Source: Clostridiales bacterium DTU074
Lineage (GTDB): Bacteria; Bacillota; Clostridia; Caldicoprobacterales; Caldicoprobacteraceae
Reading direction: 5' to 3'
Length of the DNA stretch: 56,478 nucleotides
NCBI GenBank assembly: GCA_001513075.1
Contig: LFSE01000038.1
Span: 1-56,478, forward strand
The notes below the pieces were generated by a model. The model did not search any database, was not told the DNA's origin, and saw only the letters and a list, made by a program, of their open reading frames with translations. Shown piece by piece: positions 25,328 through 35,726 of this stretch. Both the position numbers and the translations under genes were made by a program. How positions within the stretch are numbered: position 1 is the stretch's first letter; each line of letters starts with the position of its first letter.

Positions 25328-25344
25328 GCAAGGAGGTGGCTGAA

Positions 25345-25677
25345 TTGGCGGTGCGTAGAAAACTCCATGTGCGAAAAGGCGATACAGTTGAGGTTATATC
25401 CGGGAAGGACAAAAATGTACGCGGCAAGGTAATAGCAGCTTTTCCCCGGGAAGGAAAAGTGCTTGTCGAAAATGTCAATATGATTTCCAAACATCAAAAG
25501 CCACGTGGAATGAATCAGCCGGGCGGAATAATTCGCAGAGAGGCACCCATTTATGCCAGCAAGGTGATGTTGGTTTGCAATAAATGTAATCAAAGGACCC
25601 GAGTTGGTCGAAAGATATTGGAAGATGGGAAAAAGGTTAGAGTTTGCAAAAAATGCGGTGAAACATTTAATGACTAG
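25345..25677 (+). CDS. rplX: 50S ribosomal protein L24
   Basis: A 110-residue L24 with the N-terminal KOW motif (HVRKGDTVEVISGKDKNVRG) and a C-terminal CNKC...CKKC pair that can hold zinc, a common form in Firmicutes. It starts 50S assembly with L3. I chose TTG 25345, 7 nt after AAGGAGG; the upstream GTG 25336 lies inside that ribosome site. Confidence 0.96.
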   Translation: MAVRRKLHVRKGDTVEVISGKDKNVRGKVIAAFPREGKVLVENVNMISKHQKPRGMNQPGGIIRREAPIYASKVMLVCNKCNQRTRVGRKILEDGKKVRVCKKCGETFND

Positions 25678-25702
25678 CTTTCGTGAAGGGAGGTAAGTGG
25701 TC

Positions 25703-26248
25703 GTGCCACGATTAAAGGAATTATATAAACAATCCGTTGTTCCTGCGATGATGGAAAAGTTCGGATATAAAAATCCGATGGAAGTGCCCCGGCTACACAA
25801 AGTAGTAGTTAATATGGGTGTGGGTGATGCAAAGGAGAACCCGAGATTTTTGGAGGCGGCTATGGAGGATCTGGCTGCTATTACCGGCCAAAAACCTGTA
25901 GTGACTGTAGCTAAGAAATCGGTGGCTTCTTTCAAGGTTAGGGCCGGCATGAAAATAGGTTGTAAAGTTACGCTGCGCGGGGACCGGATGTATGAATTTT
26001 TAGATCGCTTGTTTAATGCCGCTCTTCCAAGGGTTCGGGATTTCCGAGGTACTTCTCCGAAATCATTTGACGGACGCGGCAATTATGCGTTGGGAATAAG
26101 AGAACAATTGATATTCCCGGAGATAAATTATGACAAGGTTGAAAAAGTAAGAGGTATGGATATTATTATCGTTACAACTGCAAAGACCGATGAGGAAGCA
26201 AAAGAGCTGCTGGCATTGCTTGGAATGCCATTTTCAAAACAGGAGTAA
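25703..26248 (+). CDS. rplE: 50S ribosomal protein L5
   Basis: A 181-residue L5 with [13 protein letters not shown] near the N-terminus and [20 protein letters not shown] in the middle. It carries 5S rRNA in the central protuberance. Two GTG codons (25697 and 25703) are possible; GGGAGG at 25688 fits 25703 better and gives the usual MPRLKELY start. Confidence 0.97.
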   Translation: MPRLKELYKQSVVPAMMEKFGYKNPMEVPRLHKVVVNMGVGDAKENPRFLEAAMEDLAAITGQKPVVTVAKKSVASFKVRAGMKIGCKVTLRGDRMYEFLDRLFNAALPRVRDFRGTSPKSFDGRGNYALGIREQLIFPEINYDKVEKVRGMDIIIVTTAKTDEEAKELLALLGMPFSKQE

Positions 26249-26261
26249 GGAGGGGAAGTGA

Positions 26262-26447
26262 GTGGCAAAAAAATCGATGATAGCAAAACAACGGCGGAAA
26301 CCCAAGTTTTCAACCAGGGCTTACAATCGCTGCCGTTTGTGCGGACGTCCTCACGCTTATTTGAGAAAATTTGGTGTATGTCGTATATGTTTCAGAGAAT
26401 TGGCATATAAAGGCCAGATCCCTGGCGTCAAGAAGGCAAGCTGGTAA
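26262..26447 (+). CDS. rpsN: 30S ribosomal protein S14, type Z (zinc form)
   Basis: A 61-residue S14 of the short zinc-binding type: [20 protein letters not shown] gives the two CXXC pairs. This form is standard in the spc operon of Firmicutes, whereas zinc-free long S14 forms are usually encoded elsewhere and expressed under zinc lack. Start at GTG 26262 after AAGGAGGGGA. Confidence 0.97.
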   Translation: MAKKSMIAKQRRKPKFSTRAYNRCRLCGRPHAYLRKFGVCRICFRELAYKGQIPGVKKASW

Positions 26448-26476
26448 GCTGGACAGACAGGAAGGAGGTATAATGT

Positions 26477-26875
26477 ATGGCTATGACCGATCCAATTGCT
26501 GATATGCTAACGCGAATTCGCAATGCTTTGGTGGTTAAGCATGAAACGGTGGAAGTACCCGCTTCTAATATAAAGAGAGCTATTGCACAAATACTGGCAC
26601 AGGAAGGCTATATTAAAGGATTTACCGAAATTGACGATGGTAAACAGGGTATTTTAAGGATAGCTTTAAAGTACGGCCCGAATAATCAGCGGGTTATAAC
26701 CGGCTTAAAGAGGATAAGTAAACCCGGCTTGAGAGTATATGCCAAGAAGGATCAAATTCCCAAGGTTTTAGGCGGGCTGGGTATTGCGATTATATCCACA
26801 TCCAAAGGAGTTATGACCGACAAGAAGGCCAGAGAGGAAGGGCTGGGCGGAGAGGTACTCTGTTATATCTGGTAA
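26477..26875 (+). CDS. rpsH: 30S ribosomal protein S8
   Basis: A 132-residue S8 starting with [20 protein letters not shown] and ending [20 protein letters not shown]. It binds the central domain of 16S rRNA and in E. coli is the translational regulator of the spc operon. Start at ATG 26477 after GGAAGGAGG. Confidence 0.97.
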   Translation: MAMTDPIADMLTRIRNALVVKHETVEVPASNIKRAIAQILAQEGYIKGFTEIDDGKQGILRIALKYGPNNQRVITGLKRISKPGLRVYAKKDQIPKVLGGLGIAIISTSKGVMTDKKAREEGLGGEVLCYIW

Positions 26876-26909
26876 TTTATACTTTAGCAAAATGGAGGTG
26901 TGCAGCAAG

Positions 26910-27449
26910 ATGTCGAGGATAGGCAAACGTCCTGTGGCTGTTCCAGCTGGAGTCACCGTTACCGTTGGTGAAGATAATCTGGTTACGGTAAAAGGCCCCA
27001 AAGGAGAACTAAGCCATCGCATTCATCAGGATATTAAAATCGTTGTGGATGACAATCAGATAAGGGTGGAACGTCCTACTGACGATAAATTCCATAAGGC
27101 CCTGCACGGTTTGAGCCGGACGCTGATCCATAATATGGTGGAGGGCGTAACCCAGGGTTTCCAAAAGAGCCTGGAACTTGTCGGGGTTGGATATAGGGCT
27201 CAGAAGCAGGGGAAGAAGCTTGTACTGACGGTAGGATACTCCCATCCGGTTGAGATAAATGAGGAAGCTGGTATTGAATTTGAAGTTCCGGCACCGAATA
27301 GGATTATCGTAAAAGGCATAGACAAACAGAAGGTAGGTGCTATGGCTTCTATAATAAGAGGCGTAAGACCGCCGGAGCCGTACAAGGGCAAAGGTATAAA
27401 ATATGAAAATGAAAAAATACAGCGTAAAGTTGGAAAAGCCGGTAGCTAA
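26910..27449 (+). CDS. rplF: 50S ribosomal protein L6
   Basis: A 179-residue L6 with the start [16 protein letters not shown], two repeated alpha/beta domains, and [20 protein letters not shown] in the second half. It lies near the factor-binding site. ATG 26910 is used, 11 nt after GGAGG; the frame is open back to 26892, where the codon overlaps the ribosome site. Confidence 0.97.
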   Translation: MSRIGKRPVAVPAGVTVTVGEDNLVTVKGPKGELSHRIHQDIKIVVDDNQIRVERPTDDKFHKALHGLSRTLIHNMVEGVTQGFQKSLELVGVGYRAQKQGKKLVLTVGYSHPVEINEEAGIEFEVPAPNRIIVKGIDKQKVGAMASIIRGVRPPEPYKGKGIKYENEKIQRKVGKAGS

Positions 27450-27470
27450 TAGGGGAAGGAGTGAAACAGG

Positions 27471-27839
27471 GTGATAAAAACTGTGGATAGAAATGTTGCC
27501 AGAAAAGTTCGGCATATGCGCTTAAGGAAAAAAATTAAAGGAACCGAAAACAGACCTCGGCTTAATGTATATAAGAGCTTAAAGCATACCTACGTACAGA
27601 TAATCAATGACGAGGCAGGCCATACCCTGGTATCAGCTTCCACCCTTGATCCGGAGCTGAGAGACAAACTTGGCGGCAAAACCAAAAAGGAGGCCGCCAG
27701 GATGGTTGGAGATTTAGTTGCCAAAAGGGCATTGGAAAAGGGGATAAAAAAGGTGGTTTTTGACCGGGGAGGCTATGTATATCACGGTAGAGTACAGGAA
27801 GTAGCGGCCGGAGCGCGGGAAGCCGGACTGGAGTTTTAA
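27471..27839 (+). CDS. rplR: 50S ribosomal protein L18
   Basis: A 122-residue L18 with the basic N-terminus, [20 protein letters not shown], and the end [20 protein letters not shown]. It binds 5S rRNA with L5. Start at GTG 27471 after GGGGAAGGAG; rpsE follows after 13 nt. Confidence 0.97.
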   Translation: MIKTVDRNVARKVRHMRLRKKIKGTENRPRLNVYKSLKHTYVQIINDEAGHTLVSASTLDPELRDKLGGKTKKEAARMVGDLVAKRALEKGIKKVVFDRGGYVYHGRVQEVAAGAREAGLEF

Positions 27840-27852
27840 AGGAGGGTAATGC

Positions 27853-28353
27853 ATGCAGCGGATAGATGCAAGTACATTAGACCTTAAAGAACGGGTTGTA
27901 AGCATAAATCGCGTATCTAAGGTAGTCAAGGGAGGAAAAAATTTCAGATTTAGCACCCTTGTCGTTGTGGGAGATGAGAATGGACACGTAGGTGTGGGAC
28001 TTGGAAAAGCTGCTGAAATTCCCGATGCCATCAGAAAGGGCGTTGAGAATGCGAAGAAGCAGATGATAAAAGTCCCTATTGTAAATACTACAATACCTCA
28101 CGATGTGGTTGGTGAATTTGGTTCGGGCAAGGTGCTCATGTTGCCGGCCAGCGAGGGTACCGGAGTTATTGCAGGCGGACCGGTACGTGCTGTTCTGGAA
28201 CTTGCCGGTATTCGGGACATCTTGACTAAGTCGATAGGCTCAAATAATCCCATTAACATGGTCTATGCTGTAATGGACGGCCTTTCAAAGTTGAGGACTG
28301 CTGAGGAAGTGGCCAGACTTCGTGGGAAAAAAGTAGAAGAGATCTTAGGTTAA
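27853..28353 (+). CDS. rpsE: 30S ribosomal protein S5
   Basis: A 166-residue S5 with the dsRBD-like start [20 protein letters not shown] and the C-terminal [20 protein letters not shown]. It works with S4 at the decoding-accuracy site. Start at ATG 27853 after AAAGGAGGG. Confidence 0.98.
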   Translation: MQRIDASTLDLKERVVSINRVSKVVKGGKNFRFSTLVVVGDENGHVGVGLGKAAEIPDAIRKGVENAKKQMIKVPIVNTTIPHDVVGEFGSGKVLMLPASEGTGVIAGGPVRAVLELAGIRDILTKSIGSNNPINMVYAVMDGLSKLRTAEEVARLRGKKVEEILG

Positions 28354-28368
28354 GGGGGTAAGCGACTG

Positions 28369-28554
28369 ATGGCCAAATTAAAGATAACGCAGGTTCGCAG
28401 CACTATTGGCTGTAGATATAATCAAATCGCAACCATGGAGGCTCTGGGCCTGAAGAAAATAGGAAGTCAAAAGATCCATGAAGATACCCCGTCGATACGC
28501 GGAATGATAAAAAAAGTGCAACATCTGGTGAATGTTGAAGAAATCGAGGAATAA
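28369..28554 (+). CDS. rpmD: 50S ribosomal protein L30
   Basis: A 61-residue L30 recognised by [20 protein letters not shown] and [20 protein letters not shown]. It is a small 23S rRNA-binding protein found in this position in most bacteria. Start at ATG 28369 with TTAGGTTAAGGGGGTAAG upstream. Confidence 0.96.
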   Translation: MAKLKITQVRSTIGCRYNQIATMEALGLKKIGSQKIHEDTPSIRGMIKKVQHLVNVEEIEE

Positions 28555-28568
28555 AGGAGGTGTATCAG

Positions 28569-29009
28569 GTGAAGTTACATGAGCTGAGAGCTCCTGAGGG
28601 CGCTAAAACTGAGCCTAAGCGAAAGGGAAGAGGGATCGGTTCCGGGCTTGGCAAAACAGCGGGGCGAGGACATAAGGGACAAAAGGCCAGGAGCGGCGGA
28701 GGAGTACGTCCAGGCTTTGAAGGTGGACAGATGCCTTTGAGCAGGCGTATTCCAAAGAGGGGATTTACCAATATCTTTTCCAAGGAGTTCACCATAGTAA
28801 ATGTTGGTGAGCTGGAGATATTTGAGCCTGGTACGGTTATTACCCCTGAACTTTTAAAAGAAAAAGGTGTTATTAAGAAGATCAACGATGGTGTTAAAAT
28901 ATTAGGTGACGGCGAACTGACAAAGAACCTCACGGTTAAGGCACATAGGTTTAGCAAGTCAGCCAGGGAAAAAATTGAAGCCGTTGGGGGAAAGGCAGAG
29001 GTGATATAA
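28569..29009 (+). CDS. rplO: 50S ribosomal protein L15
   Basis: A 146-residue L15 with the Gly/Arg/Lys-rich N-terminal tail ([20 protein letters not shown]) and the globular domain ending [18 protein letters not shown]. It is a late 50S assembly protein. GTG 28569 follows AAAGGAGGTG. secY begins one base after its stop. Confidence 0.97.
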   Translation: MKLHELRAPEGAKTEPKRKGRGIGSGLGKTAGRGHKGQKARSGGGVRPGFEGGQMPLSRRIPKRGFTNIFSKEFTIVNVGELEIFEPGTVITPELLKEKGVIKKINDGVKILGDGELTKNLTVKAHRFSKSAREKIEAVGGKAEVI

Positions 29010-29010
29010 A

Positions 29011-30273
29011 GTGTTAAACACCTTCAAAAACGCCTGGAAGATAGAGGATCTGAGAAAAAAAATAATATATACGCTTTTGATGCTTCTGGTTTACAGGGTA
29101 GGGACTTTTATTCCAGTTCCCGGCATTGACAGCAGCTACATGAGAGATTTGGTGAGCGGGAACACTTTGTTGGGACTGCTGGATATTATTTCCGGAGGTG
29201 CGTTTGGTAATTTTACCGTGCTTGCAATGGGTATAACCCCTTATATCAATGCATCAATCATCATGAATCTTCTAACGGTGGCTATCCCCAGGCTTGAGCA
29301 GCTGGCTAAGGAAGGAGAAGAGGGCCGAAAGAAAATCGCCCAGTATTCCCGTTATTTAACCGTAATACTTGCCTTTATACAGGCAATCGGTTTTACCTAT
29401 GGTCTTGCTCAGGGGGCTTTACAGAATAAGACTGTCTGGGGATATTTTGTAGTGGCTTTGACATTGACTGCAGGCACCGCTTTCCTGATGTGGCTGGGGG
29501 AACAGATTACTGATAAGGGAATAGGTAACGGTATATCGCTTATTATATTTACCAGCATAATCTCCAGGCTTCCGATTGCCATTGCGTCCTTATGGCAGCT
29601 TGCTTTTGTAACAAAGACCATGAGTCCATGGAATATACCAGTTATTATAGTGTTTGCCATCCTAATGATAGCCGGCGTGATATTCGTGGATTCGGGTGAA
29701 CGGAGGATACCGGTACAGTATTCAAAGCGAGTGGTAGGCCGCAGGGTATACGGAGGACAGTCAACCCATATTCCTATAAAGGTTAATTCCTCCGGGGTGT
29801 TGCCGATCATATTCGCGGTGTCCATACTTTCATTGCCACAGATTATTGCTCAATTTTTCCCCGCATCCGGTTTCTATGTCTGGGTAGATAAGTATTTTGA
29901 TCAGCGAAGCGCTCTTTACGGGGTATTATACGCTCTGTTTATTATATTCTTTACCTTTTTCTATACGCAGATATCATTTAATCCTATTGAGGTTGCAAAT
30001 AATCTGAAGCAGTACGGTGGCTTTGTACAGGGCATCAGGCCGGGAAGGCCTACTGCAGAATACTTGATGCGTATATCAAACCGTATGACCCTGGTTGGCG
30101 CGCTGTTCCTTGCGACAGTGGCTATTGTTCCCATAGCTGCATCGGGTGCATCGGGAATACCGATGTATTTTGGCGGTACGGCTGTGTTGATTGTGGTTGG
30201 TGTGGCCCTTGAATCGGTCAAACAGCTGGAGGCTCAGATGCTCATGCGGCATTACAGGGGATTCTTAAAATAA
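29011..30273 (+). CDS. secY: Protein translocase subunit SecY
   Basis: A 420-residue SecY with ten predicted membrane helices, the channel of the Sec translocon. Diagnostic parts are [12 protein letters not shown] in TM1, [14 protein letters not shown] (plug/TM2-3 area), [20 protein letters not shown] with the cytosolic loop, and YEQIS-like [15 protein letters not shown] 29011 lies one base after rplO and has AGGCAGAGGTGA upstream, so it is coupled to rplO. The next gene is map after only 13 nt; adk, normally between secY and map, is missing. Confidence 0.98.
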   Translation: MLNTFKNAWKIEDLRKKIIYTLLMLLVYRVGTFIPVPGIDSSYMRDLVSGNTLLGLLDIISGGAFGNFTVLAMGITPYINASIIMNLLTVAIPRLEQLAKEGEEGRKKIAQYSRYLTVILAFIQAIGFTYGLAQGALQNKTVWGYFVVALTLTAGTAFLMWLGEQITDKGIGNGISLIIFTSIISRLPIAIASLWQLAFVTKTMSPWNIPVIIVFAILMIAGVIFVDSGERRIPVQYSKRVVGRRVYGGQSTHIPIKVNSSGVLPIIFAVSILSLPQIIAQFFPASGFYVWVDKYFDQRSALYGVLYALFIIFFTFFYTQISFNPIEVANNLKQYGGFVQGIRPGRPTAEYLMRISNRMTLVGALFLATVAIVPIAASGASGIPMYFGGTAVLIVVGVALESVKQLEAQMLMRHYRGFLK

Positions 30274-30286
30274 AGGGTTGTGCATC

Positions 30287-31036
30287 ATGATAATAATAAA
30301 ATCAAAGGCCGAACTGGAAATAATGAGAATGGCCGGGAGGATAGTGGCCGGAGCCCATGCGCTGGTTGCCAGGAGCATCAGGGTTGGGATAACCACTATG
30401 GAGCTGAACAGGCTTGTTGAGGAGTATATATACAGCCATAATGCCATTCCTTCATTTAAAGGGTATAACGGTTTCCCGGCAAGTATATGTACCTCAATAA
30501 ATGAACAGGTGATTCATGGCATTCCCGGTCCGATTCCGCTTAAGAACGGTGATATTATCAGCGTTGATATAGGGGTCATGTATAACGGATATCATGGTGA
30601 CGCAGCAAGGACCTATCCGGTCGGCGATGTTCATCCTCGAGCTCAGCGCTTGATAGAAGTTACCGAGGAGGCCTTCTTTGCCGGCTTAAAATATGCCAGG
30701 CCGGGATGCCGCCTATTTGACATATCCCATGCAATAGGAGATTACGTTGAAAAGAACGGCTATTCGGTGGTCAAAGCTTTTGTTGGGCACGGTATAGGAC
30801 AAAATATGCATGAGGATCCTCAAATACCCAATTATGGCCCTCCTGGGAAGGGTGTTCGATTGCGCCCTGGCATGACATTGGCAATTGAGCCAATGATAAA
30901 CGAGGGCACCGATCAGGTGGTTATATTGGATGACGGATGGACCGTTGTAACGCAGGATGGTAGTTTATCGGCTCATTTTGAACACACTATAGCTATCACT
31001 GACGGTGAACCCATAATATTAACGGAGGAAGCGTAG
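30287..31036 (+). CDS. map: Methionine aminopeptidase, type I
   Basis: A 249-residue MetAP Ia. Metal ligands are seen in [20 protein letters not shown] (two Asp), [19 protein letters not shown] (His), LAIEPM (Glu) and FEHTIAIT (Glu). It removes the initiator Met from new proteins. I chose ATG 30287; a TTG at 30278 is also in frame. The ribosome site AAAGGGTTG is modest. Its stop touches the next gene, a KOW protein. Confidence 0.97.
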   Translation: MIIIKSKAELEIMRMAGRIVAGAHALVARSIRVGITTMELNRLVEEYIYSHNAIPSFKGYNGFPASICTSINEQVIHGIPGPIPLKNGDIISVDIGVMYNGYHGDAARTYPVGDVHPRAQRLIEVTEEAFFAGLKYARPGCRLFDISHAIGDYVEKNGYSVVKAFVGHGIGQNMHEDPQIPNYGPPGKGVRLRPGMTLAIEPMINEGTDQVVILDDGWTVVTQDGSLSAHFEHTIAITDGEPIILTEEA

Positions 31037-31324
31037 GTGTGTGTTATGGGTTATAGCGATGAATTCCAACTGGGAAGGGTTGTAAAAGCCAAAGCGGGGA
31101 GGGACAAAGGTAAATTCTTTGTAGTGGTAGGACGGATAGATCATGAGTACGTTTTAATAGCCAACGGAAGGACCAGATCTATTGATAAACCGAAGAAAAA
31201 AAAGATTAAACATCTGGAAGCTAAGCCGGATATGATATATAATTTGAGAGATAAAATTATTGAGGGTAAACGGATTTTTGACGCTGAGATACGAAAATGC
31301 CTGGAAATGATGGGATATGAATAG
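31037..31324 (+). CDS. KOW-domain RNA-binding protein (L14e/L6e/L27e-like)
   Basis: A 95-residue protein with an N-terminal KOW motif ([20 protein letters not shown]) and a basic stretch [10 protein letters not shown]. Proteins of this kind occur between map and infA in many Firmicutes and are annotated as L14e-like RNA-binding proteins; the precise job is not established. Start at GTG 31037 directly after the map stop, 8 nt from GGAGG; ATG 31046 is less well placed. Confidence 0.88.
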   Translation: MCVMGYSDEFQLGRVVKAKAGRDKGKFFVVVGRIDHEYVLIANGRTRSIDKPKKKKIKHLEAKPDMIYNLRDKIIEGKRIFDAEIRKCLEMMGYE

Positions 31325-31338
31325 GAGGGGTGAACTGT

Positions 31339-31557
31339 TTGGCCAGGGAAGATGTAATTGAGGTTGAGGGTACTGTTGTTGAGGCGTTACCCAATGCCAT
31401 GTTTCAGGTAGAACTGGAGAACGGACACAGGATTTTGGCGCATATTTCCGGGAAACTTCGTATGAATTACATTCGGATTTTACCTGGAGATAAGGTAACT
31501 GTGGAGCTGTCACCGTATGATTTGACTCGTGGCCGGATTACATGGCGTGTTAAATAG
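31339..31557 (+). CDS. infA: Translation initiation factor IF-1
   Basis: A 72-residue IF-1, the exact usual length: an OB fold with [19 protein letters not shown] and [20 protein letters not shown]. It blocks the A site during initiation. I chose TTG 31339, about 9 nt after GGAGGGG, which gives the normal [11 protein letters not shown] start. It is placed between the KOW gene and rpmJ, as in Bacillus. Confidence 0.97.
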   Translation: MAREDVIEVEGTVVEALPNAMFQVELENGHRILAHISGKLRMNYIRILPGDKVTVELSPYDLTRGRITWRVK

Positions 31558-31573
31558 CAAGGAGGGATGCTGT

Positions 31574-31687
31574 ATGAAGGTACGGCCGTCAGTTAAGGCT
31601 ATATGCGAAAAGTGCAAAATAATAAGAAGAAAAGGCAAGATAATGGTTATTTGTGAGAATCCCAGACACAAGCAAAAACAAGGATAA
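31574..31687 (+). CDS. rpmJ: 50S ribosomal protein L36 (zinc form)
   Basis: A 37-residue protein from ATG 31574 after AAGGAGGG to TAA 31685-31687: [20 protein letters not shown] then [13 protein letters not shown]. The CXXC...C...H set makes the zinc-binding form. It is the smallest 50S protein and lies in its standard place between infA and rpsM. Confidence 0.97.
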   Translation: MKVRPSVKAICEKCKIIRRKGKIMVICENPRHKQKQG

Positions 31688-31749
31688 AGCGGAAGTTTGA
31701 AATATGAGAAAAATTGGAATAATGGGAATATAAGCATGGAGGTGTGAAA

Positions 31750-32121
31750 ATGGCACGTATTGCCGGTATTGATCTTCCTCGTGAAAAGCGAGTGGAAATT
31801 GGTTTGACCTATATCTATGGTATCGGAAGAGCTAAGGCAAATGAAATTTTAGCTGCAACCGGTATCAATCCGGATACAAGGATCAAGGATTTGACCGAAG
31901 CTGAGGTTGCAAAATTAAGGGACTATATCGATAAAAACGTCAAGGTTGAAGGTGATCTTCGCAGGGAAGTTGGCCTCAACATCAAACGTTTGATGGAGAT
32001 AGGCTGTTACAGGGGAATTCGGCACAGGCGAGGACTGCCGGTTCGAGGGCAGAGTACAAAACAAAACGCAAGAACGCGAAAAGGGCCTAGGCGGCCTGTG
32101 GGTATCAAAAAGAAGAAATAG
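31750..32121 (+). CDS. rpsM: 30S ribosomal protein S13
   Basis: A 123-residue S13 beginning [20 protein letters not shown] and ending with the basic [18 protein letters not shown] tail that reaches the P-site tRNA. Start at ATG 31750 after ATGGAGGTG. The 62-nt gap behind rpmJ is the longest so far in the operon and marks the start of the alpha part (rpsM-rpsK-rpsD-rpoA-rplQ). Confidence 0.97.
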   Translation: MARIAGIDLPREKRVEIGLTYIYGIGRAKANEILAATGINPDTRIKDLTEAEVAKLRDYIDKNVKVEGDLRREVGLNIKRLMEIGCYRGIRHRRGLPVRGQSTKQNARTRKGPRRPVGIKKKK

Positions 32122-32133
32122 GGAGGGACATGA

Positions 32134-32526
32134 ATGGCAAAGCAGGTTCGACGAGCAAAAAGACGACGTGAAAAAAAGAATATAGAGCATGGTGCTGCAC
32201 ATATCCGTTCCACTTTTAACAATACTATCGTTACTATAACAGATGTTAACGGTAATGCAATATCCTGGTCCAGTGCTGGTGCGCTTGGCTTTAGAGGTTC
32301 AAGAAAGAGCACTCCTTTTGCGGCTCAGATGGCAGCGGAAACAGCTGCTAAAGCTGCTATGGAGCATGGCATGAAATCGGTTGAGGTTTACGTAAAGGGT
32401 CCCGGTGCCGGGCGGGAAGCCGCTATTCGTTCGTTACAGGCGGCAGGTTTGGAAGTAAGCCTTATAAAGGACGTTACTCCGATACCTCACAATGGTTGTC
32501 GGCCGCCCAAACGTAGAAGGGTATAG
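32134..32526 (+). CDS. rpsK: 30S ribosomal protein S11
   Basis: A 130-residue S11 with [20 protein letters not shown] and the end [20 protein letters not shown]. It forms part of the mRNA exit site in the platform. Start at ATG 32134 after AGGGAGGG. Confidence 0.98.
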   Translation: MAKQVRRAKRRREKKNIEHGAAHIRSTFNNTIVTITDVNGNAISWSSAGALGFRGSRKSTPFAAQMAAETAAKAAMEHGMKSVEVYVKGPGAGREAAIRSLQAAGLEVSLIKDVTPIPHNGCRPPKRRRV

Positions 32527-32558
32527 ATTATTCAAATATTTGGAGGTGTTAAAATCTA

Positions 32559-33188
32559 ATGGCGAGATATACAGGTTCGGTATGTCGACTTTGCAGACGA
32601 GAGGGTATAAAGCTGTATCTTAAAGGAGATCGCTGTTATTCAGATAAATGTGCTATTGCACGAAGACAATTTGCTCCGGGACAGCACGGCAGGAACAGAA
32701 GAAAGCTTTCAGAGTATGGTCTACAGCTTAGAGAAAAGCAAAAGGCCAGAAGATTGTACGGTGTTCTTGAACGGCAGTTTGAAAGATACTTTGAGATGGC
32801 CGAACGCATGAAGGGGGTTACCGGTGAAAACCTTTTAGTTTTGTTGGAGAGAAGGTTGGACAATGTGGTATATCGTATGGGTTTGGCCAGCTCTCGAGCT
32901 CAGGCGCGTCAACTGGTTAACCATGGGCATATTACTGTAAACGGAAAAAGGGTTAACATTCCCTCGTATCTTGTTAGCATAGGCGATACCATTGCTGTTG
33001 CCGAAAAGAGCGCTTCGAAGATGGAGCATTTCAAAGCTCTCAAGGAACATGGGCCTGCCGGTACGATAGTTCCATGGTTACAGGTTGATTACGATAAGCT
33101 GGAAGGTACGGTCAATGCATTCCCAACGCGCGAAGAGATCGATGTACCGATACAGGAGCATTTAATTGTTGAGCTTTATTCCAAGTAA
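32559..33188 (+). CDS. rpsD: 30S ribosomal protein S4
   Basis: A 209-residue S4. The N-terminus has a CRLC...CYSDKC zinc-type cysteine set found in many Firmicutes, and the S4 RNA-binding domain is at [20 protein letters not shown]. It starts 30S assembly and, in other bacteria, represses its own operon. Start at ATG 32559 after TGGAGGTG. Confidence 0.98.
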   Translation: MARYTGSVCRLCRREGIKLYLKGDRCYSDKCAIARRQFAPGQHGRNRRKLSEYGLQLREKQKARRLYGVLERQFERYFEMAERMKGVTGENLLVLLERRLDNVVYRMGLASSRAQARQLVNHGHITVNGKRVNIPSYLVSIGDTIAVAEKSASKMEHFKALKEHGPAGTIVPWLQVDYDKLEGTVNAFPTREEIDVPIQEHLIVELYSK

Positions 33189-33261
33189 TGGAATGAAATA
33201 TCCGAATATCGCCCTCGTAATAGATGTGTGTTCAATAATATTATGAGGAGGGTTTGTCCGT

Positions 33262-34209
33262 ATGTTAGAAATTGAAAAGCCTAAAATCGAGATAGTGGAG
33301 ATGAGCAAAGACAACCGGTACGGGAAATTTGTGATAGAACCTCTGGAGAGGGGATTCGGCATTACTTTGGGGAATTCATTGAGAAGGGTGCTGTTATCCT
33401 CCTTACCCGGAGCTGCTGTAACTTCGATCAAGGTAGATGGAGCTCTCCATGAATTCTCGGTAATACCAGGGGTGAAAGAGGATCTGGTGGAGATAATACT
33501 CAACCTGAAAGAGCTGTGCATTAGGATGGACGGAGATAAACCCCGGGTAATGACCATTAATGCCCAAGGCGCCGGCGAGATAACCGCTGCCGATATTGTA
33601 GCCGATCCCGATATAGATATACTGAACCCTGATCTGCATATTGCAACCCTGAACGATGATGCCAGGCTGTATATGGAAATGACCGTGGAAAAGGGCAGGG
33701 GCTATGTACCGGCCGAGAGGAACAAACAGCCGAGCCAGCCAATTGGAGTTATTCCGGTTGATTCCATATTTACACCTATACGTAAGGTGAATTATACCGT
33801 AGAGGATACTCGTGTAGGACAGATCACGGATTATGACAAGCTTACCCTTGAGGTTTGGACAAACGGGGCGCTTAAGCCCGATGAGGCAACAAGTTTGGCT
33901 GCAAAAATTTTGAGCGAGCATTTGATGTTGTTTATTAATTTAACCGAACATGTAAATGATGTAGAGATAATGGTTGAGAAGGAAGAGGATAAGAAAGAGA
34001 AAGTGCTTGAAATGACCATTGAAGAGCTGGATCTGTCGGTGCGTTCATATAACTGTCTGAAGCGAGCCGGTATAAATACGGTGGATGAACTGATCCAGAG
34101 AACTCCTGAGGATATGATGAAGGTACGAAACCTGGGTAAGAAGTCCCTGGAAGAAGTGCAGCAAAAGCTTGCTGCTCTCGGATTAAGCTTGAAAAAAAGC
34201 GAAGATTGA
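33262..34209 (+). CDS. rpoA: DNA-directed RNA polymerase subunit alpha
   Basis: A 315-residue alpha subunit. The N-terminal dimerisation domain has [21 protein letters not shown] linker ([20 protein letters not shown]) leads to the C-terminal DNA-contact domain with [20 protein letters not shown] and [13 protein letters not shown]. Start at ATG 33262 after GAGGAGGG. The 73-nt gap from rpsD has no obvious promoter. Confidence 0.98.
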   Translation: MLEIEKPKIEIVEMSKDNRYGKFVIEPLERGFGITLGNSLRRVLLSSLPGAAVTSIKVDGALHEFSVIPGVKEDLVEIILNLKELCIRMDGDKPRVMTINAQGAGEITAADIVADPDIDILNPDLHIATLNDDARLYMEMTVEKGRGYVPAERNKQPSQPIGVIPVDSIFTPIRKVNYTVEDTRVGQITDYDKLTLEVWTNGALKPDEATSLAAKILSEHLMLFINLTEHVNDVEIMVEKEEDKKEKVLEMTIEELDLSVRSYNCLKRAGINTVDELIQRTPEDMMKVRNLGKKSLEEVQQKLAALGLSLKKSED

Positions 34210-34248
34210 GCAAATATGAAAGATCAATAGTATCAAGGAGGCGATATA

Positions 34249-34764
34249 ATGGCTAGACGCAGAAAACTGGGCAGGGCCGGTGATCAAAGACGGGCGTTGC
34301 TTCGCAATCAAGTCTCTGCACTTTTGTGGCATGGTAAGATCGTTACCACCGAAGCAAGGGCCAAAGAAGTAAGGCGCATTGCGGAAAAGCTGATTACGCT
34401 GGCCGTTAATGAATATGATAAATCGGTTAAGGTACAGAAGGAAGTCAATAATGAAAAAGGGCAAACGGTTACAATAGAGGTTACCAATGATACTCCTTCC
34501 AAGTTGAATGCCAGACGAAAGATGATGGCATATCTGTATGATCTGCGGGAGCCCAAGAGGAGAGATGAGTCCAAGAGTGAGTACAAGGAGCGCAATCGAG
34601 AGGTAAAGCATCCGCTGATCGAAAAGCTGTTTAACGATTACGGACCAAAATACAGAAAGAGGAATGAAGAAAAGAATTGCGTGGGTGGATATACCAGGAT
34701 TGTCAAGCTAGGACCAAGAAGGGGAGATGGCGCCGAAGAGGTGTTGCTGGAACTGGTTGAATGA
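34249..34764 (+). CDS. rplQ: 50S ribosomal protein L17, extended form
   Basis: A 171-residue L17, longer than the common 112-127. The N-terminus ([20 protein letters not shown]) and C-terminus ([20 protein letters not shown]) are standard. The extra length is in the middle: a charged insert at about residues 60-115 (around [17 protein letters not shown] and [18 protein letters not shown]). Longer L17 forms are known in some clostridia. L17 sits on the 50S back side. Start at ATG 34249 after AAGGAGGCG. A strong terminator follows. Confidence 0.96.
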   Translation: MARRRKLGRAGDQRRALLRNQVSALLWHGKIVTTEARAKEVRRIAEKLITLAVNEYDKSVKVQKEVNNEKGQTVTIEVTNDTPSKLNARRKMMAYLYDLREPKRRDESKSEYKERNREVKHPLIEKLFNDYGPKYRKRNEEKNCVGGYTRIVKLGPRRGDGAEEVLLELVE

Positions 34765-34775
34765 AATTCTTGATT

Positions 34776-34811
34776 GGATTAAGTGATAAGCTTAATCCAT
34801 AATTTTTTTTG
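34776..34811 (+). terminator. Terminator closing the S10-spc-alpha operon
   Basis: GGATTAAG (34776-34783) pairs perfectly with CTTAATCC (34791-34798), followed by AT and a run of eight T. Confidence 0.92.
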
Positions 34812-34889
34812 AGGATTATTCCTATTGATCAGCCATTGTGATATTATATTATGAAAGATCATATACAAAGGCCAATAAAGGAGATTAGT

Positions 34890-35726
34890 ATGGATTTGAT
34901 GATACAAGTAAACGACGTTCACTTTGACTATTTGAGCCATGAAGGCCAGGAGATAGCGGCGCTAAATGGAGTTACCCTGGATGTGAAGAAAGGCGAGTTC
35001 ATAGTAATCATCGGTCATAATGGTTCAGGAAAATCTACCCTGGCAAAGCATCTGAATGCATTGTTAAAACCCAGCAAAGGTATTGTATATATAAAAGGCA
35101 TGGATACGAGAGATCAGGATAAGCTATGGGATATTCGCCAAACAGCAGGAATGGTCTTTCAAAATCCAGATAATCAGATAGTTGCAACAATTGTAGAGGA
35201 AGATGTGGCCTTCGGCCCCGAGAATCTCGGGTTGCCTCCTGAGGAGATACGAAAAAGGGTGGATGAAGCATTAAAAACCGTAGGCATGGATAAATATGCC
35301 CATTCCGCCCCCCATTATTTATCGGGGGGACAGAAGCAAAGGGTTGCTATAGCCGGCATTATTGCCATGAAGCCTGAAATTATCGTGCTGGATGAACCGA
35401 CGGCTATGTTGGATCCGTCGGGAAGAAGGGAAGTAATTGAAACCATAAAATACCTTAACAAACATGAAGGAATTACGGTGGTTCACATAACCCATTACAT
35501 GGAAGAAGCGGTGGATGCCGATAAGGTTATAGTAATGGAGCAGGGAAGAATAGTGCTGCAGGGGACACCGGAGGATGTGTTTTCCAAGGTGGAGGTTTTA
35601 AAAGAGATAGGGCTGGATGTGCCGCAGGTTACCGAGCTGGCGTACAGACTCAGGGCAGAGGGATTGGACATTCCTCTCAATTTACTTAAAGTGGAAGAGA
35701 TGGTGGATGCCATATGCCAATTATAG
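34890..35726 (+). CDS. ecfA1: ECF transporter ATPase EcfA1
   Basis: A 278-residue ABC ATPase: Walker [10 protein letters not shown], signature [15 protein letters not shown] and Walker [16 protein letters not shown]. With EcfA2 and EcfT it forms the shared energising module of vitamin and metal ECF transporters; substrate-binding S proteins are encoded elsewhere. I chose ATG 34890, 6 nt after AAAGGAG, over ATG 34851, which lacks one. It overlaps ecfA2 by 13 nt, and the rplQ-ecfA1-ecfA2-ecfT-truA order is conserved in Firmicutes. Confidence 0.95.
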   Translation: MDLMIQVNDVHFDYLSHEGQEIAALNGVTLDVKKGEFIVIIGHNGSGKSTLAKHLNALLKPSKGIVYIKGMDTRDQDKLWDIRQTAGMVFQNPDNQIVATIVEEDVAFGPENLGLPPEEIRKRVDEALKTVGMDKYAHSAPHYLSGGQKQRVAIAGIIAMKPEIIVLDEPTAMLDPSGRREVIETIKYLNKHEGITVVHITHYMEEAVDADKVIVMEQGRIVLQGTPEDVFSKVEVLKEIGLDVPQVTELAYRLRAEGLDIPLNLLKVEEMVDAICQL

